In this document: positions 52,318 through 61,371 of the stretch, piece after piece | Layout of the letters: each line of letters opens with the position of its first letter | Position numbering within the stretch: position 1 is the stretch's first letter | Assembly (NCBI GenBank): GCA_018820925.1 | Contig: JAHJNJ010000041.1 | Location: 1-64,000, forward strand | Source of the DNA: Gammaproteobacteria bacterium | Lineage (GTDB): Bacteria > Pseudomonadota > Gammaproteobacteria > Burkholderiales > Gallionellaceae | DNA length: 64,000 nucleotides | Direction of reading: 5' to 3' | Translations under genes and position numbers: made by a program | The notes under the pieces: model-generated | What the model was told of the DNA's origin: nothing | Database searches by the model: none | The model's input: the letters and a program-made list of their open reading frames with translations, nothing else

Positions 52318-53041
52318 GGAGTTCGGGATTAACCGTTAAATGGGAGATTATGAACTTGTGTGTTTGTTTGCCGACACTGACCGGGAAATATCCAGCAGGA
52401 GTCGGGCATTCTATGTCGAGTCGGGAAGTGTGACAATTTGAAGTTGCTTTTTGTTCAATTGCGAAAGCGCGTCTGTCAACCGGAAAGAATAAACCGGGCA
52501 TGCATCCGGCGTTATTCGAGTCCCCTGATGCCGGAAGAATGAACTTGCGGGTAACGAACACGCTTGAAGATGCGAAACCGGGAAGCAATTATTTCCGCCA
52601 CTTCCCTGAAGTGTGCAATGGGCATTGATGTGGACAAGATCGTTTCTCACGGCAGAAACAACAATAGTATGTTTGCAAGCCGCAAGATGTAACATCAAAT
52701 TGCCCCCTCCTGTTTTGCCGACCTCGATATATCAGAGTCGCCCCACTCGCAAGTCAATACCCGCTCAGCAGATAAGGATATGCAATGTGAAAATTGCGTT
52801 AAATCAAAAATATTAGGGTTTAATTGCGACCGGGAAAAAATGATTACGGCAGTTTTGTGCCTGCAACTATTCTTTGCTCGCATACTCTCATCGCCCACAG
52901 GCTTAAGCAGGAATTAAGAAACAAAATAAATAATAAGCTGCCGTAAATGAAACCATTTCCGGTTTGATGGCACTGATGTGGCAATTCCAATTCGAGACCC
53001 CCGAACGGGGCAATGTTTTAGACATATTTTAAAGAGACTGC
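52318..53041. other. Long divergent intergenic region
   Basis: 724 bp with no convincing gene on either strand; short frames here have no family features. It must hold promoters for both the FAD/ferredoxin gene and the cytochrome operon. Visible structure: CCCCGAACGGGG palindrome at 52999-53010 just before the cytochrome b gene, and a separated pair TTACGGCAG (52845-52853)/CTGCCGTAA (52938-52946). AT-rich from about 52790 to 52945. Confidence 0.5.
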
Positions 53042-53938
53042 ATGAGGACAAAAGCACAATCCGAGCATCGACACTGGCTGATATTTATCGGCATCATCGC
53101 GATCATTACTATTGCGGGATACTTTGTGTTGTATCCGCAAACCCTTTTCAAACCGGGCGAACGGATGTTTGATCTGGGCTATAACCTCGGGCTGGCGGGC
53201 GGTTTGATGATGCTGACGTTGCTGCTCTATCCATTGCGCAAGCGCGTCAAGTTTTTCGAAAACCTGGGTTATTTGCCCTCATGGTTCAAGTGGCATATGG
53301 TATTTGGGATTCTGGGGCCATTGACCATCATTTTTCATTCCACCTATCACGTCTATATTCCTTATATTCACCCCATGGGTTCTCCGAATGCGGCGGTAGC
53401 CATGCTATGCATGCTGCTGGTGTCGGGTAGCGGGACATTCGGACGTTTTTTCTACACCAAGATTCACCACGGTTTGTACGGACGCCAAGCCACGGTGAAC
53501 GAGTTGCGCGCGGAACTGGAACAGTCCGGCGACGTGAAATCGCTGTTCAGTTTTGCACCCGCCGTGGAAAAATCGCTGGAAGATTTCCGTGTGCGTGCCG
53601 ACGAGTATGCCAAAAGTTCGGGGCTCGGACTGATCACCTTTCTCACGATCGGATTTCGAACCGCACTCTTGTCCAGATCCTTATCCAAAGAATTGCGCCG
53701 AACCATGCATACCCAGGCGAAGGAAAGTAATTTCTCTGCGGCGCAACTCCAGGGAATGGAGGGGATGTTTGTCGATTATCGCGAAAAGATCGCTACTTAC
53801 CTAGGTGCAGTGCGCGACGCTGCGACGTTTCATACCTATGAGCGGCTATTCTCGTGGTGGCATATCTTCCATATCCCGCTGGTTTACATGATGGTGTTCA
53901 GTGCGCTTTACCACGTGTATGCGGTGCATGCGTATTGA
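53042..53938 (+). CDS. Cytochrome b-like inner-membrane protein of the electron conduit
   Basis: 298 residues with about five membrane helices (about 12-32, 46-64, 83-105, 118-137, 272-295). Helix-borne histidines in WHMVFGILGPLTIIFHSTYH and WWHIFHIPLVYMM then LYHVYAVHAY could ligate two b haems, as in b561/ferric-reductase-like proteins. A soluble segment (about 150-260) separates the helices. It starts the multihaem operon; the next gene begins 17 bp later. It may link the quinone pool to the periplasmic cytochromes. Haem binding is inferred. Confidence 0.75.
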   Translation: MRTKAQSEHRHWLIFIGIIAIITIAGYFVLYPQTLFKPGERMFDLGYNLGLAGGLMMLTLLLYPLRKRVKFFENLGYLPSWFKWHMVFGILGPLTIIFHSTYHVYIPYIHPMGSPNAAVAMLCMLLVSGSGTFGRFFYTKIHHGLYGRQATVNELRAELEQSGDVKSLFSFAPAVEKSLEDFRVRADEYAKSSGLGLITFLTIGFRTALLSRSLSKELRRTMHTQAKESNFSAAQLQGMEGMFVDYREKIATYLGAVRDAATFHTYERLFSWWHIFHIPLVYMMVFSALYHVYAVHAY

Positions 53939-53954
53939 TTCCGGAATCCAACAT

Positions 53955-55703
53955 ATGAAGACAATTACTCGCACGCTGGTTATTGCGTGTCTCCTGGTTG
54001 CGTGCCCCATGCAGGCACATGCAAACAAGTTGCTGATGCCGGGAGACGTCATCAAGAGCCACGCCAAGGAAGAGGAAAATTGCGAAAAATGCCACAAGAA
54101 ATTCGACAAGGCCGCGCAATCCGGTCTGTGTGCCGATTGCCACAAGGAAATCGGCAAGGACATTAACGAGAAAAAAGGTTTCCATGGCCGCATGGAAGCC
54201 GGCAAGGAATGCAAGGAATGCCATCCCGATCACAAAGGCCGCAATGCCAAGGTCGCCGAATTCGATCATGGCAAGTTCGACCATGACAAAACCGATTTTG
54301 CATTGAAGGGCGGCCACCTGAAAGAAAAGGTGAAGTGCACCGATTGCCACAAGGCGGACAAAAAGTTCCGCGAAGCGCCCAGCTATTGCAACGACTGCCA
54401 CAAGAAAGACGACAAGCATAAAGGCGGTCTGGGAACGGACTGCGCCAAGTGCCACAGCGCGAAAGACTGGAAAACTGCCGTCTTTGATCACGACAAGACC
54501 AAGTTCAAATTGTCGGGCAAACACGTCGATGTGAAATGCGCCAAGTGTCATATCGACAACAAGTTCAAGGATACGCCCATAGCCTGCAAGGCTTGCCACA
54601 AGAAGGACGACGACAAGGCGCACAAGGGCAAGCTCGGCCCGAAGTGCGAGTCATGCCACACTGCGAAGGGCTGGAAAGAGGTTCTGTTCGATCACGACAA
54701 GAAAACCAAATTCCCGCTGCTGGGCAAACACCAGGATGTGAAATGCGACAAATGCCACATCAACAAGAAGTACAAGGATACGCCCAAGGTTTGCAGTTCC
54801 TGCCACAAGAAGGATGACGACAAGGCACACAAGGGCAAATTCGGTCCGAAGTGTGAAACCTGCCATGCGGAAAAAGACTGGAAGGAAATCCTGTTCGATC
54901 ATGACAAGAAGACCAAGTACCCGCTGCTCGGCAAACACCAGAAGATCAAGTGCGTGGATTGCCATAAAGGCGACCTGTACAAGGACAAGCTGAAGTCAGA
55001 TTGCCTCTCCTGTCACGAGAAAGATGACAAGCACAAAGGACAGGAAGGCAAGAAATGCGAGACGTGTCACAAAGAGGAAGCGTGGAACAAGACCACTTTT
55101 GATCACGGCAAGATGTCCACTTTCCCGTTGCTCGGACGGCATGCGCTGGTGGCGTGCAAGAAGTGCCACGCTGCGCCAACCTTCAAGGATGCCAAGTCGG
55201 ATTGCTGGTCGTGCCACGAAAAAGACGACGGCAAAGTCCACAAACGCAAGTTCGGCTCGGAATGCCAGACTTGCCACAACACGCGCGACTGGAAGGCGTG
55301 GGACTTCGATCACAACAAGACCAGATTCAGGCTGGACGGCCCGCATAAGAAAATCGGCAGCAATTGCTATGCATGCCATAAGCTGCCGATGGACAAGAAA
55401 GTATTGGCACCCACGGCATGCGGCAGTTGTCACGATCGCGACGATGTGCATAACGGAAGCTTCGGCGACCGTTGCGAGCGCTGCCACGACGGCAATGACT
55501 GGAAGCATGTGAAAATGGGTGTGACTGCCTCGCGCTTCAAGAAGCAGGAGCCGCGGCAGAAAGTGGTTCACAGGCAAGTCGCAAAGAAGAAAGTAGCCCA
55601 TAAGAAAGTGGCGGAACAGAAAGTTGCAAAAAAGAAAAAGACGCAGAAGAGCGAAGAGTCAATGAGCGTATTTGAAAAAATGATCAATTGGGGAGGATTT
55701 TGA
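53955..55703 (+). CDS. 21-haem c-type cytochrome (periplasmic or conduit MHC)
   Basis: 582 residues from ATG 53955, signal peptide MKTITRTLVIACLLVACPMQAHA. There are 21 CXXCH motifs from residue 43 to about 518. They fall in repeating modules of the form FDHDKT.F.L.GKH..VKC..CH, where the FDH and GKH histidines are likely second ligands. The protein is extremely Lys/Asp-rich and ends with a Lys-rich tail (VAKKKVAHKKVAEQKVAKKK) that lacks haems. It resembles the large periplasmic multihaem cytochromes of porin-cytochrome clusters in neutrophilic iron oxidisers. It may form a haem wire across the periplasm. It overlaps the next gene by one base. Confidence 0.9.
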   Translation: MKTITRTLVIACLLVACPMQAHANKLLMPGDVIKSHAKEEENCEKCHKKFDKAAQSGLCADCHKEIGKDINEKKGFHGRMEAGKECKECHPDHKGRNAKVAEFDHGKFDHDKTDFALKGGHLKEKVKCTDCHKADKKFREAPSYCNDCHKKDDKHKGGLGTDCAKCHSAKDWKTAVFDHDKTKFKLSGKHVDVKCAKCHIDNKFKDTPIACKACHKKDDDKAHKGKLGPKCESCHTAKGWKEVLFDHDKKTKFPLLGKHQDVKCDKCHINKKYKDTPKVCSSCHKKDDDKAHKGKFGPKCETCHAEKDWKEILFDHDKKTKYPLLGKHQKIKCVDCHKGDLYKDKLKSDCLSCHEKDDKHKGQEGKKCETCHKEEAWNKTTFDHGKMSTFPLLGRHALVACKKCHAAPTFKDAKSDCWSCHEKDDGKVHKRKFGSECQTCHNTRDWKAWDFDHNKTRFRLDGPHKKIGSNCYACHKLPMDKKVLAPTACGSCHDRDDVHNGSFGDRCERCHDGNDWKHVKMGVTASRFKKQEPRQKVVHRQVAKKKVAHKKVAEQKVAKKKKTQKSEESMSVFEKMINWGGF

Positions 55704-56758
55704 TGAAACGACCAGGACAAATTATTGGCAACCTGTTTGCCGTGATGCTTGCCGTGTTTTCAGTGCACGCGCCGGCTGAGACCAATATGGCCGGGCGCGA
55801 CTTCAATCACACGGCCACCGGTTTTCCGCTGCACGGCGTGCATGCCAGCGCAGCGTGTGAAACGTGTCACGTTGCCGGTGTGTTCAAAGGCACGGCAAGG
55901 GATTGCGACGGTTGCCATGCGCTGGGCAAGCGTGTCGTGGCGACACCGAAGTCCACCAGCCACATCGTGACCGATGCGCCGTGCGATACCTGTCACTTCA
56001 ATGCCTCCACTTTTCTGGGCGCCCGCTTCAACCACGGGACCGCAGTGCCGGGACAATGCAGGAACTGTCATAACGGCAGACAAAGCGAGGGTAAGCCGAC
56101 AAGCCATAACACTGGCAACAAAGCGATCAAGTCCTGCGACCAATGTCACCGGTCCTTTACCTGGTTCAGTGCGAGCTGGAATCACATTGGCGTGGCACCA
56201 GGGACGTGTACGAATTGCCACATCCCGGGCGGGGAAAGCTCCTACAGCAAACCGGCGAGCCATACTGCGGGTACATTGAAAGGTGACAATCAATGCGACG
56301 ACTGCCATGGTTTCGTCGCTTGGATTCCGGCCAGATTCAAGCACAACACCGGGGCGGCGTGCTCGAGTTGCCACCTCAATGGCGTGCGTGCAGTGGGACA
56401 GCCCTCTAGTCATTCCAGTTTTGTCGGTTGGCCAACAGAATGCAACGATTGCCATACCAATACCATTAGCTGGTCGGGCGCGCTGGGCGCCAAGCCGAGC
56501 AACCACATTCCCTACAATGCCGGAGTCGCATGCAGTTCATGCCATGTGGGCACATCTGTAACGACTGGACCGACCCTGCATGCTTATGTTTCCACTTTTG
56601 CCTGCACGACTTGTCACTTGAGCGGGACGAGCTACTTGGGACGCATGGATAAGAAAAGTATTGGGCATGAGGGAATGAAATCCGGTGACGACTGCTCCAA
56701 GTCCGGATGCCACAGACCGGCGGGCAGCAGAGGAACTGCATATATCAGATGGGATTGA
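55703..56758 (+). CDS. Multihaem c-type cytochrome with 11 CXXCH and one CX4CH
   Basis: 351 residues from ATG 55703, which overlaps the stop of the previous gene (TGATG) and has GGGGAGGA upstream. Signal peptide RPGQIIGNLFAVMLAVFSVHA. Eleven CXXCH motifs and a final CSKSGCH (CX4CH, a spacing known from some c3-type haems), for up to 12 haems. Modules contain FNHTATGFPLHGVHASAACETC-like units. It is smaller, neutral and Ser/Gly-rich, unlike the Lys-rich neighbour, so it may be the extracellular or porin-embedded partner. A terminator follows before the porin gene. Confidence 0.9.
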   Translation: MKRPGQIIGNLFAVMLAVFSVHAPAETNMAGRDFNHTATGFPLHGVHASAACETCHVAGVFKGTARDCDGCHALGKRVVATPKSTSHIVTDAPCDTCHFNASTFLGARFNHGTAVPGQCRNCHNGRQSEGKPTSHNTGNKAIKSCDQCHRSFTWFSASWNHIGVAPGTCTNCHIPGGESSYSKPASHTAGTLKGDNQCDDCHGFVAWIPARFKHNTGAACSSCHLNGVRAVGQPSSHSSFVGWPTECNDCHTNTISWSGALGAKPSNHIPYNAGVACSSCHVGTSVTTGPTLHAYVSTFACTTCHLSGTSYLGRMDKKSIGHEGMKSGDDCSKSGCHRPAGSRGTAYIRWD

Positions 56759-56771
56759 GCATTGATACGCA

Positions 56772-56802
56772 GGCCGTGCAAACTGGCATTGCACGGCCTT
56801 TT
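56772..56802 (+). terminator. Intrinsic terminator between cytochrome and porin genes
   Basis: Perfect 9-bp stem GGCCGTGCA/TGCACGGCC with a 9-nt loop followed by TTTT. Lying inside the electron-conduit operon, it may reduce porin expression relative to the cytochromes or mark a separate porin transcript. Confidence 0.75.
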
Positions 56803-56840
56803 GGGAAAAATATAAATATAAGAAATCAGGGAGTGAAACT

Positions 56841-59081
56841 ATGTCAATCAATTTGGCTTCAGGAATGAAGCGCTTAATTGCTTCGATAGCGTTATTGGCG
56901 GGGATGTGGTGCGGTGCCGCAACTGCCCAGCCGCTGGAGGATGTGAGTCTCGAGTACCAGAGTCAGGGTGTCGTCGCCACCATCCGGCTGTCCGGGCCGG
57001 TGCAGTACCAGCGCCATTTTCCGGCGAGTCACGGCAACACGCTGGAAATCTATTACGACCGGATAAAGGATGCGAATAGCAATGTGAAATGGGTGGATGG
57101 CGAGGTACTTAGATCTCCCCCTTCCAGGCTTATTCCCAGCTTCACGGTGACCACGCGCGATCAGCAGACGAAACCGAGGTTGGTGCTGGAGTTTTCACGC
57201 GAGGCGGAATTCAGCGTCGCTGCGGGCAAGGATAATCGCAGTCTGTTGATCACGATCCAGCCGGACAGACGACCGGTGAGCAATGAACCTTTGCCTTTCC
57301 TGCCGACGGTCAAACCGGTGGCCAAGGCCGCAGCAAGCGGAACGCTCACGGCAGAACAACAAGCCGCGATCGCTGAAGCAAATAATGAGGCGCATGATTT
57401 GATGGTGCAGGCGCGCGAGGCGCTGGCCGCCAAAAAGAACGATGCGGCGGTGGACGTGCTGAACAAATTGCTGTTGCTGCCGCCCAACGACTACACCGAG
57501 GACGGGCAGGAGTGGATAGGTGTGGCACGCGAACGTGCGGGACAATCCGACAAGGCAAAGGTTGAATACGACCTTTATTTGCGGCTGTTCCCGGGCGGAG
57601 CGGGTGCGGCACGTGTGGCGCAGCGCCTGGACGGATTGTCGGGCGTGGACAGCAACGGCAAGCCGATGGCTGTGCCGACGGAGAAGAAACAGGCCGCCAG
57701 CCTGACGTCGTTCGGCAGCATCACTTCGCGTTATTACTACGGCAGAAGCCAGCTCGACGCAACCAACACGTTCAACAATACCACGACGACCGATTCATTA
57801 TCGTTTACCGACCAGTCCATGCTCATCACCAGCGTGGATGCCTCCGAGCGTTACAGGAGCGAAAAATACGATGCGCGGCTGGTGTTCCGCGATACCAGCA
57901 CCTTGAACCTCCAGGCCGGTCAACACAGCCAGAACCGGCTGAGCGCGGCTTACGGCGAATTCAAGGGTCGGACGCAGAACTATATGTTGCGTCTGGGGCG
58001 GCAATCCCCGATGGGCGGCGGCGTGTTGGGACGGTTTGACGGTCTTGCCGGATATTATGGCGATGCACAAGATATGCGTGTGAATGCAGTGGCGGGCGTA
58101 CTGGACGATTACTCGCAGGGCAGCAAACCCAGGTTCTTTGGCGCGGGTGTGGATAGCGGGATGTTTTCGGTCTATGGCATCAACCAAACCGTGGAAGGCG
58201 TGCAGGACAGGCGTGCAGTAGGTACGGAATTCCGCTATTTCGACGACAGGAAATCTGCTTTCGCATTGCTGGACTACGACACCTATTTCAAGGCGGTGAA
58301 TGCCGTGCAATTCATGGGCATGGGCAAGCTGGCCAATTTCAAGCTGCTGCCGGATGCCACACTGAATTTTATGCTGGATCATCGCAGGACACCTTCGCTG
58401 AGCATTCGTAATGCCCTGAACGGTGCGAACACGTCGTCCATCATCGAAGTGCAGAATGATTTGCTGCAAGCCGTGTCAGCCGGGAGTTTGCGTGAATTGG
58501 CGCTGGCGCGCACGGCAACCACCAATATGGGGCAGATCGGAATCACGCTCCCCTGGCGCGAGAAATGGCAAGTGGGCGGCGATTTCCGGCTGACCAATAC
58601 GACAGGATTGCCGGCCAGCGGACAGACCATCGACCCCAATACCCTCTTGCGCATATCGCAATGTACGGGCACGCAAACCCCGCAAGGCTGTGTCGATGCG
58701 CAGCCGGGTCGCGGCCTGGAGAAAAGCGTGACGGGGCAGGTTATCGGCAGCAGTCTCGTGTCGCAGGGAGATATCTGGTCGGGAAGTATTACCTTCAGTA
58801 TCAGCAACAATGTAGACGGCAAGACCCTCTATGTTTACAACCATACGCAACTCAACCCGGCCTGGAATCTGGACACTTCGCTGCAGTTGTCCAGCTACAA
58901 GGATCAATATGGTGGAACAACCAGACGCATTTCGCCATTAGTCCGCAGCGCATATCGCTTCAGGGAGCAGCTCTACTTTGATGCGGATTTTACTTATGAA
59001 AACATGGACTATAGCGGCCCGCAGATGAGTACCAAAACCAAACGACTTGCCGTCTCGGGCGGAGTGCGCTGGGATTTCTAG
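56841..59081 (+). CDS. Outer-membrane beta-barrel of a porin-cytochrome complex with AMIN/TPR-like N-terminus
   Basis: 746 residues from ATG 56841 (GGGAG eight bases upstream). Signal peptide ending CGAATA. The N-terminal part is not barrel-like: an AMIN-like beta domain (about 32-135, VATIRLSGPVQYQRHFPASH) and a TPR-like helical region (about 175-265, AREALAAKKNDAAVDVLNKL). From about residue 290 there are many amphipathic strands ending in GGVRWDF with terminal Phe, typical of outer-membrane barrels. The gene follows two multihaem cytochromes, as mtrB/pio-type and PCC3-type porins do. It would hold a cytochrome in the outer membrane. Confidence 0.82.
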   Translation: MSINLASGMKRLIASIALLAGMWCGAATAQPLEDVSLEYQSQGVVATIRLSGPVQYQRHFPASHGNTLEIYYDRIKDANSNVKWVDGEVLRSPPSRLIPSFTVTTRDQQTKPRLVLEFSREAEFSVAAGKDNRSLLITIQPDRRPVSNEPLPFLPTVKPVAKAAASGTLTAEQQAAIAEANNEAHDLMVQAREALAAKKNDAAVDVLNKLLLLPPNDYTEDGQEWIGVARERAGQSDKAKVEYDLYLRLFPGGAGAARVAQRLDGLSGVDSNGKPMAVPTEKKQAASLTSFGSITSRYYYGRSQLDATNTFNNTTTTDSLSFTDQSMLITSVDASERYRSEKYDARLVFRDTSTLNLQAGQHSQNRLSAAYGEFKGRTQNYMLRLGRQSPMGGGVLGRFDGLAGYYGDAQDMRVNAVAGVLDDYSQGSKPRFFGAGVDSGMFSVYGINQTVEGVQDRRAVGTEFRYFDDRKSAFALLDYDTYFKAVNAVQFMGMGKLANFKLLPDATLNFMLDHRRTPSLSIRNALNGANTSSIIEVQNDLLQAVSAGSLRELALARTATTNMGQIGITLPWREKWQVGGDFRLTNTTGLPASGQTIDPNTLLRISQCTGTQTPQGCVDAQPGRGLEKSVTGQVIGSSLVSQGDIWSGSITFSISNNVDGKTLYVYNHTQLNPAWNLDTSLQLSSYKDQYGGTTRRISPLVRSAYRFREQLYFDADFTYENMDYSGPQMSTKTKRLAVSGGVRWDF

Positions 59082-59103
59082 GTTCGCAGTTGCAGAGAAA
59101 ATG

Positions 59104-59143
59104 TACGGGGGCGTCGGACGCGGATCTGACGTCCCCGTTTTAA
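59104..59143 (+). terminator. Intrinsic terminator after the porin gene
   Basis: ACGGGGGCGTC and GACGTCCCCGT form an 11-bp stem with one mismatch, followed by TTTTAAT. It ends the electron-conduit operon 22 bp after the porin stop. Confidence 0.75.
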
Positions 59144-59231
59144 TAATGGGCCGTGCATTTTTTAATGAAAGGCCTGCGCAATCGATCACGGTCTGGTAAA
59201 TTTCGCATTTCCAAAAATAAGGGGTGGAGTT

Positions 59232-60398
59232 ATGAAAATACACGAGTACCAAGGTAAGGAAATATTGCGCGAGTTCGGCGTGCCGACACCGCGCGGGGAG
59301 GCTTGCTTCAGCGTTGATGAGGCGGTTGCGGCAGCCCAGAAACTGGGCGGCAAAGTCTGGGTGGTGAAGGCGCAGATTCATGCGGGCGGTCGCGGCAAGG
59401 GCGGCGGCGTGAAAGTGGCGAAGTCGCCGGATGAAGTGCGCCAGTATGCGGGCCAGATTCTTGGCATGCAGTTGGTGACACACCAGACCGGCCCGGAAGG
59501 CCAGAAGGTGCGACGCCTGCTGATCGAGGAAGGCGCGCAGATCGTCAAGGAATTGTATGTGGGCATGGTGGTGGACCGCGCTTCGCAGCGCGTCGCGCTG
59601 CTGGCCAGCAGCGAGGGTGGAATGGAGATCGAAGAAGTCGCCAAACACTCTCCGGAAAAGATTCATACCGTGCGCATCGATCCGACCAGCGGATTGACCG
59701 ATGCGGAAGCTTCGAAAGTGGCGCGCGACATCGGCATTCCCGATGTGGCCAATGCCGAGGCAGTCAAAGTGCTGCAGGGCCTGTATCGCGCCTTTGTCGA
59801 AAAAGATGCGATGCTGGCGGAAATCAATCCGCTGATCGTCACCGCAGATAACCGCGTGGTGGCGCTGGACGCAAAATTCAACTTCGATTCCAACGCGCTG
59901 TATCGCCGTCCCGAGATCGTCGCCATGCGCGATCTGGATGAAGAAGATCCGGCGGAGATCGAGGCGTCCAAGTTCGACCTGAGCTACATCCAGCTCGACG
60001 GCAATATCGGCTGTCTGGTGAACGGTGCCGGTCTGGCCATGGCGACCATGGACATCATCAAGCTGTACGGCGGCAGCCCGGCCAACTTCCTCGATGTGGG
60101 CGGCGGCGCGACGACGGAGAAAGTGACCGAGGCCTTCAAGCTGATGCTGAAGAACCCCAACCTCAAGGCCATCCTCGTCAATATTTTCGGCGGCATCATG
60201 CGCTGCGATGTGATTGCCGAGGGCGTGGTTGCGGCCGCGCGCGAGGTGCATCTGAATGTGCCTCTGGTGGTGCGTCTGGAAGGCACCAACGTCGATCTGG
60301 GCAAGAAGATCCTGGCCGACTCCGGCCTGCCCATCATCTCCGGTAACGATATGGCGGACGCGGCACAAAAAGTCGTTGCAGCCGCGAAAGGTAAATAA
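59232..60398 (+). CDS. sucC: Succinyl-CoA synthetase beta subunit
   Basis: 388 residues. ATP-grasp domain with [40 protein letters not shown] and [18 protein letters not shown]-like Mg2+ site, then the CoA-ligase domain with [18 protein letters not shown] and [17 protein letters not shown]. Makes ATP (or GTP) from succinyl-CoA in the TCA cycle. sucD follows 1 bp later. GGAG precedes the start. Confidence 0.98.
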   Translation: MKIHEYQGKEILREFGVPTPRGEACFSVDEAVAAAQKLGGKVWVVKAQIHAGGRGKGGGVKVAKSPDEVRQYAGQILGMQLVTHQTGPEGQKVRRLLIEEGAQIVKELYVGMVVDRASQRVALLASSEGGMEIEEVAKHSPEKIHTVRIDPTSGLTDAEASKVARDIGIPDVANAEAVKVLQGLYRAFVEKDAMLAEINPLIVTADNRVVALDAKFNFDSNALYRRPEIVAMRDLDEEDPAEIEASKFDLSYIQLDGNIGCLVNGAGLAMATMDIIKLYGGSPANFLDVGGGATTEKVTEAFKLMLKNPNLKAILVNIFGGIMRCDVIAEGVVAAAREVHLNVPLVVRLEGTNVDLGKKILADSGLPIISGNDMADAAQKVVAAAKGK

Positions 60399-60399
60399 C

Positions 60400-61281
60400 A
60401 TGTCCATACTCATCAATAAAAACACCAAAGTCATCACGCAGGGCATGACCGGCAAGGTCGGCCAGTTCCACACACACCATTGCAAGCAGTATGCGAACGG
60501 CGCGAACTGTTTTGTGGCGGGCGTGAATCCGAAAAAAGCGGGTGAAGATTTCGAAGGTATTCCTGTTTACGCCAGCGTGCTTGACGCGAAAAATGCGACC
60601 GGTGCGACCGTGTCCGTGATCTACGTGCCGCCGGCGGGCGCGGCGGCAGCCATCGACGAAGCGGTGGCGGCGGATCTGGATCTGGTGATCTGCATTACCG
60701 AAGGCGTTCCCGTACACGACATGCTGAAGACACGCTACAAGATGCAGGGCAAGCGCACCATCCTGATCGGGCCGAACTGCCCCGGCCTGATCACGCCGGA
60801 TGAGATCAAGATCGGCATCATGCCCGGTCATATCCACAAGAAAGGCCGCATCGGTGTGGTATCCCGCTCCGGTACGCTGACTTATGAAGCGGTCGGGCAG
60901 CTCACTGCGCTGGGCTACGGCCAGTCTTCCTGCGTGGGCATCGGCGGCGATCCGATCAACGGACTCAAGCACATCGATGTGCTGAAACTGTTCAACGAAG
61001 ATCCCGAGACCGATGCGGTGATCATGGTTGGCGAGATCGGCGGTACCGACGAGGAAGAATGCGCGCGCTGGATCAAGGGCAACATGAAAAAACCCGTGGT
61101 CGGTTTCATCGCGGGCGTGACCGCGCCTCCGGGCAAGCGCATGGGTCATGCCGGTGCTATCATCTCGGGCGGCCAGGGCGGCGCCAATGAAAAGCTGGCC
61201 GTGATGGAAGAATGCGGCATCCATATCACGCGCAACCCGGCGGAAATGGGGCGCACAATGCAGAAGGTGTTGAAGAAGTAG
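60400..61281 (+). CDS. sucD: Succinyl-CoA synthetase alpha subunit
   Basis: 293 residues from ATG 60400 ([20 protein letters not shown]). CoA-binding Rossmann domain with [10 protein letters not shown]-like segment and [19 protein letters not shown]; the phosphohistidine lies in [18 protein letters not shown]. Partner of sucC. A palindromic repeat follows the stop. Confidence 0.98.
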   Translation: MSILINKNTKVITQGMTGKVGQFHTHHCKQYANGANCFVAGVNPKKAGEDFEGIPVYASVLDAKNATGATVSVIYVPPAGAAAAIDEAVAADLDLVICITEGVPVHDMLKTRYKMQGKRTILIGPNCPGLITPDEIKIGIMPGHIHKKGRIGVVSRSGTLTYEAVGQLTALGYGQSSCVGIGGDPINGLKHIDVLKLFNEDPETDAVIMVGEIGGTDEEECARWIKGNMKKPVVGFIAGVTAPPGKRMGHAGAIISGGQGGANEKLAVMEECGIHITRNPAEMGRTMQKVLKK

Positions 61282-61353
61282 TGGTGAGTGGAAAGTAGTA
61301 AGTGGTGAGTGGAGGCGCCACTCCCACTTGCTACTTGCAACTTCCCGCTTACC
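61282..61353. repeat. Palindromic repeat between sucD and the TerC-family gene
   Basis: Purine-rich arm GTGGTGAGTGGAAAGTAGTA and complementary arm TTGCTACTTGCAACTTCCCGC around GGAGGCGCCACTCC. Imperfect; starts at the sucD stop. Confidence 0.7.
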
Positions 61354-61371
61354 CGGTCTAAGGGGGAAGTA

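Noticed and set aside
52411-52898. Small frames in the divergent intergenic region
   Set aside because: No ribosome-binding sites, domains or codon pattern; they overlap each other on both strands.
58938-60485. 515-codon frame antisense to sucC
   Set aside because: Shadow of sucC, whose protein is unmistakable.
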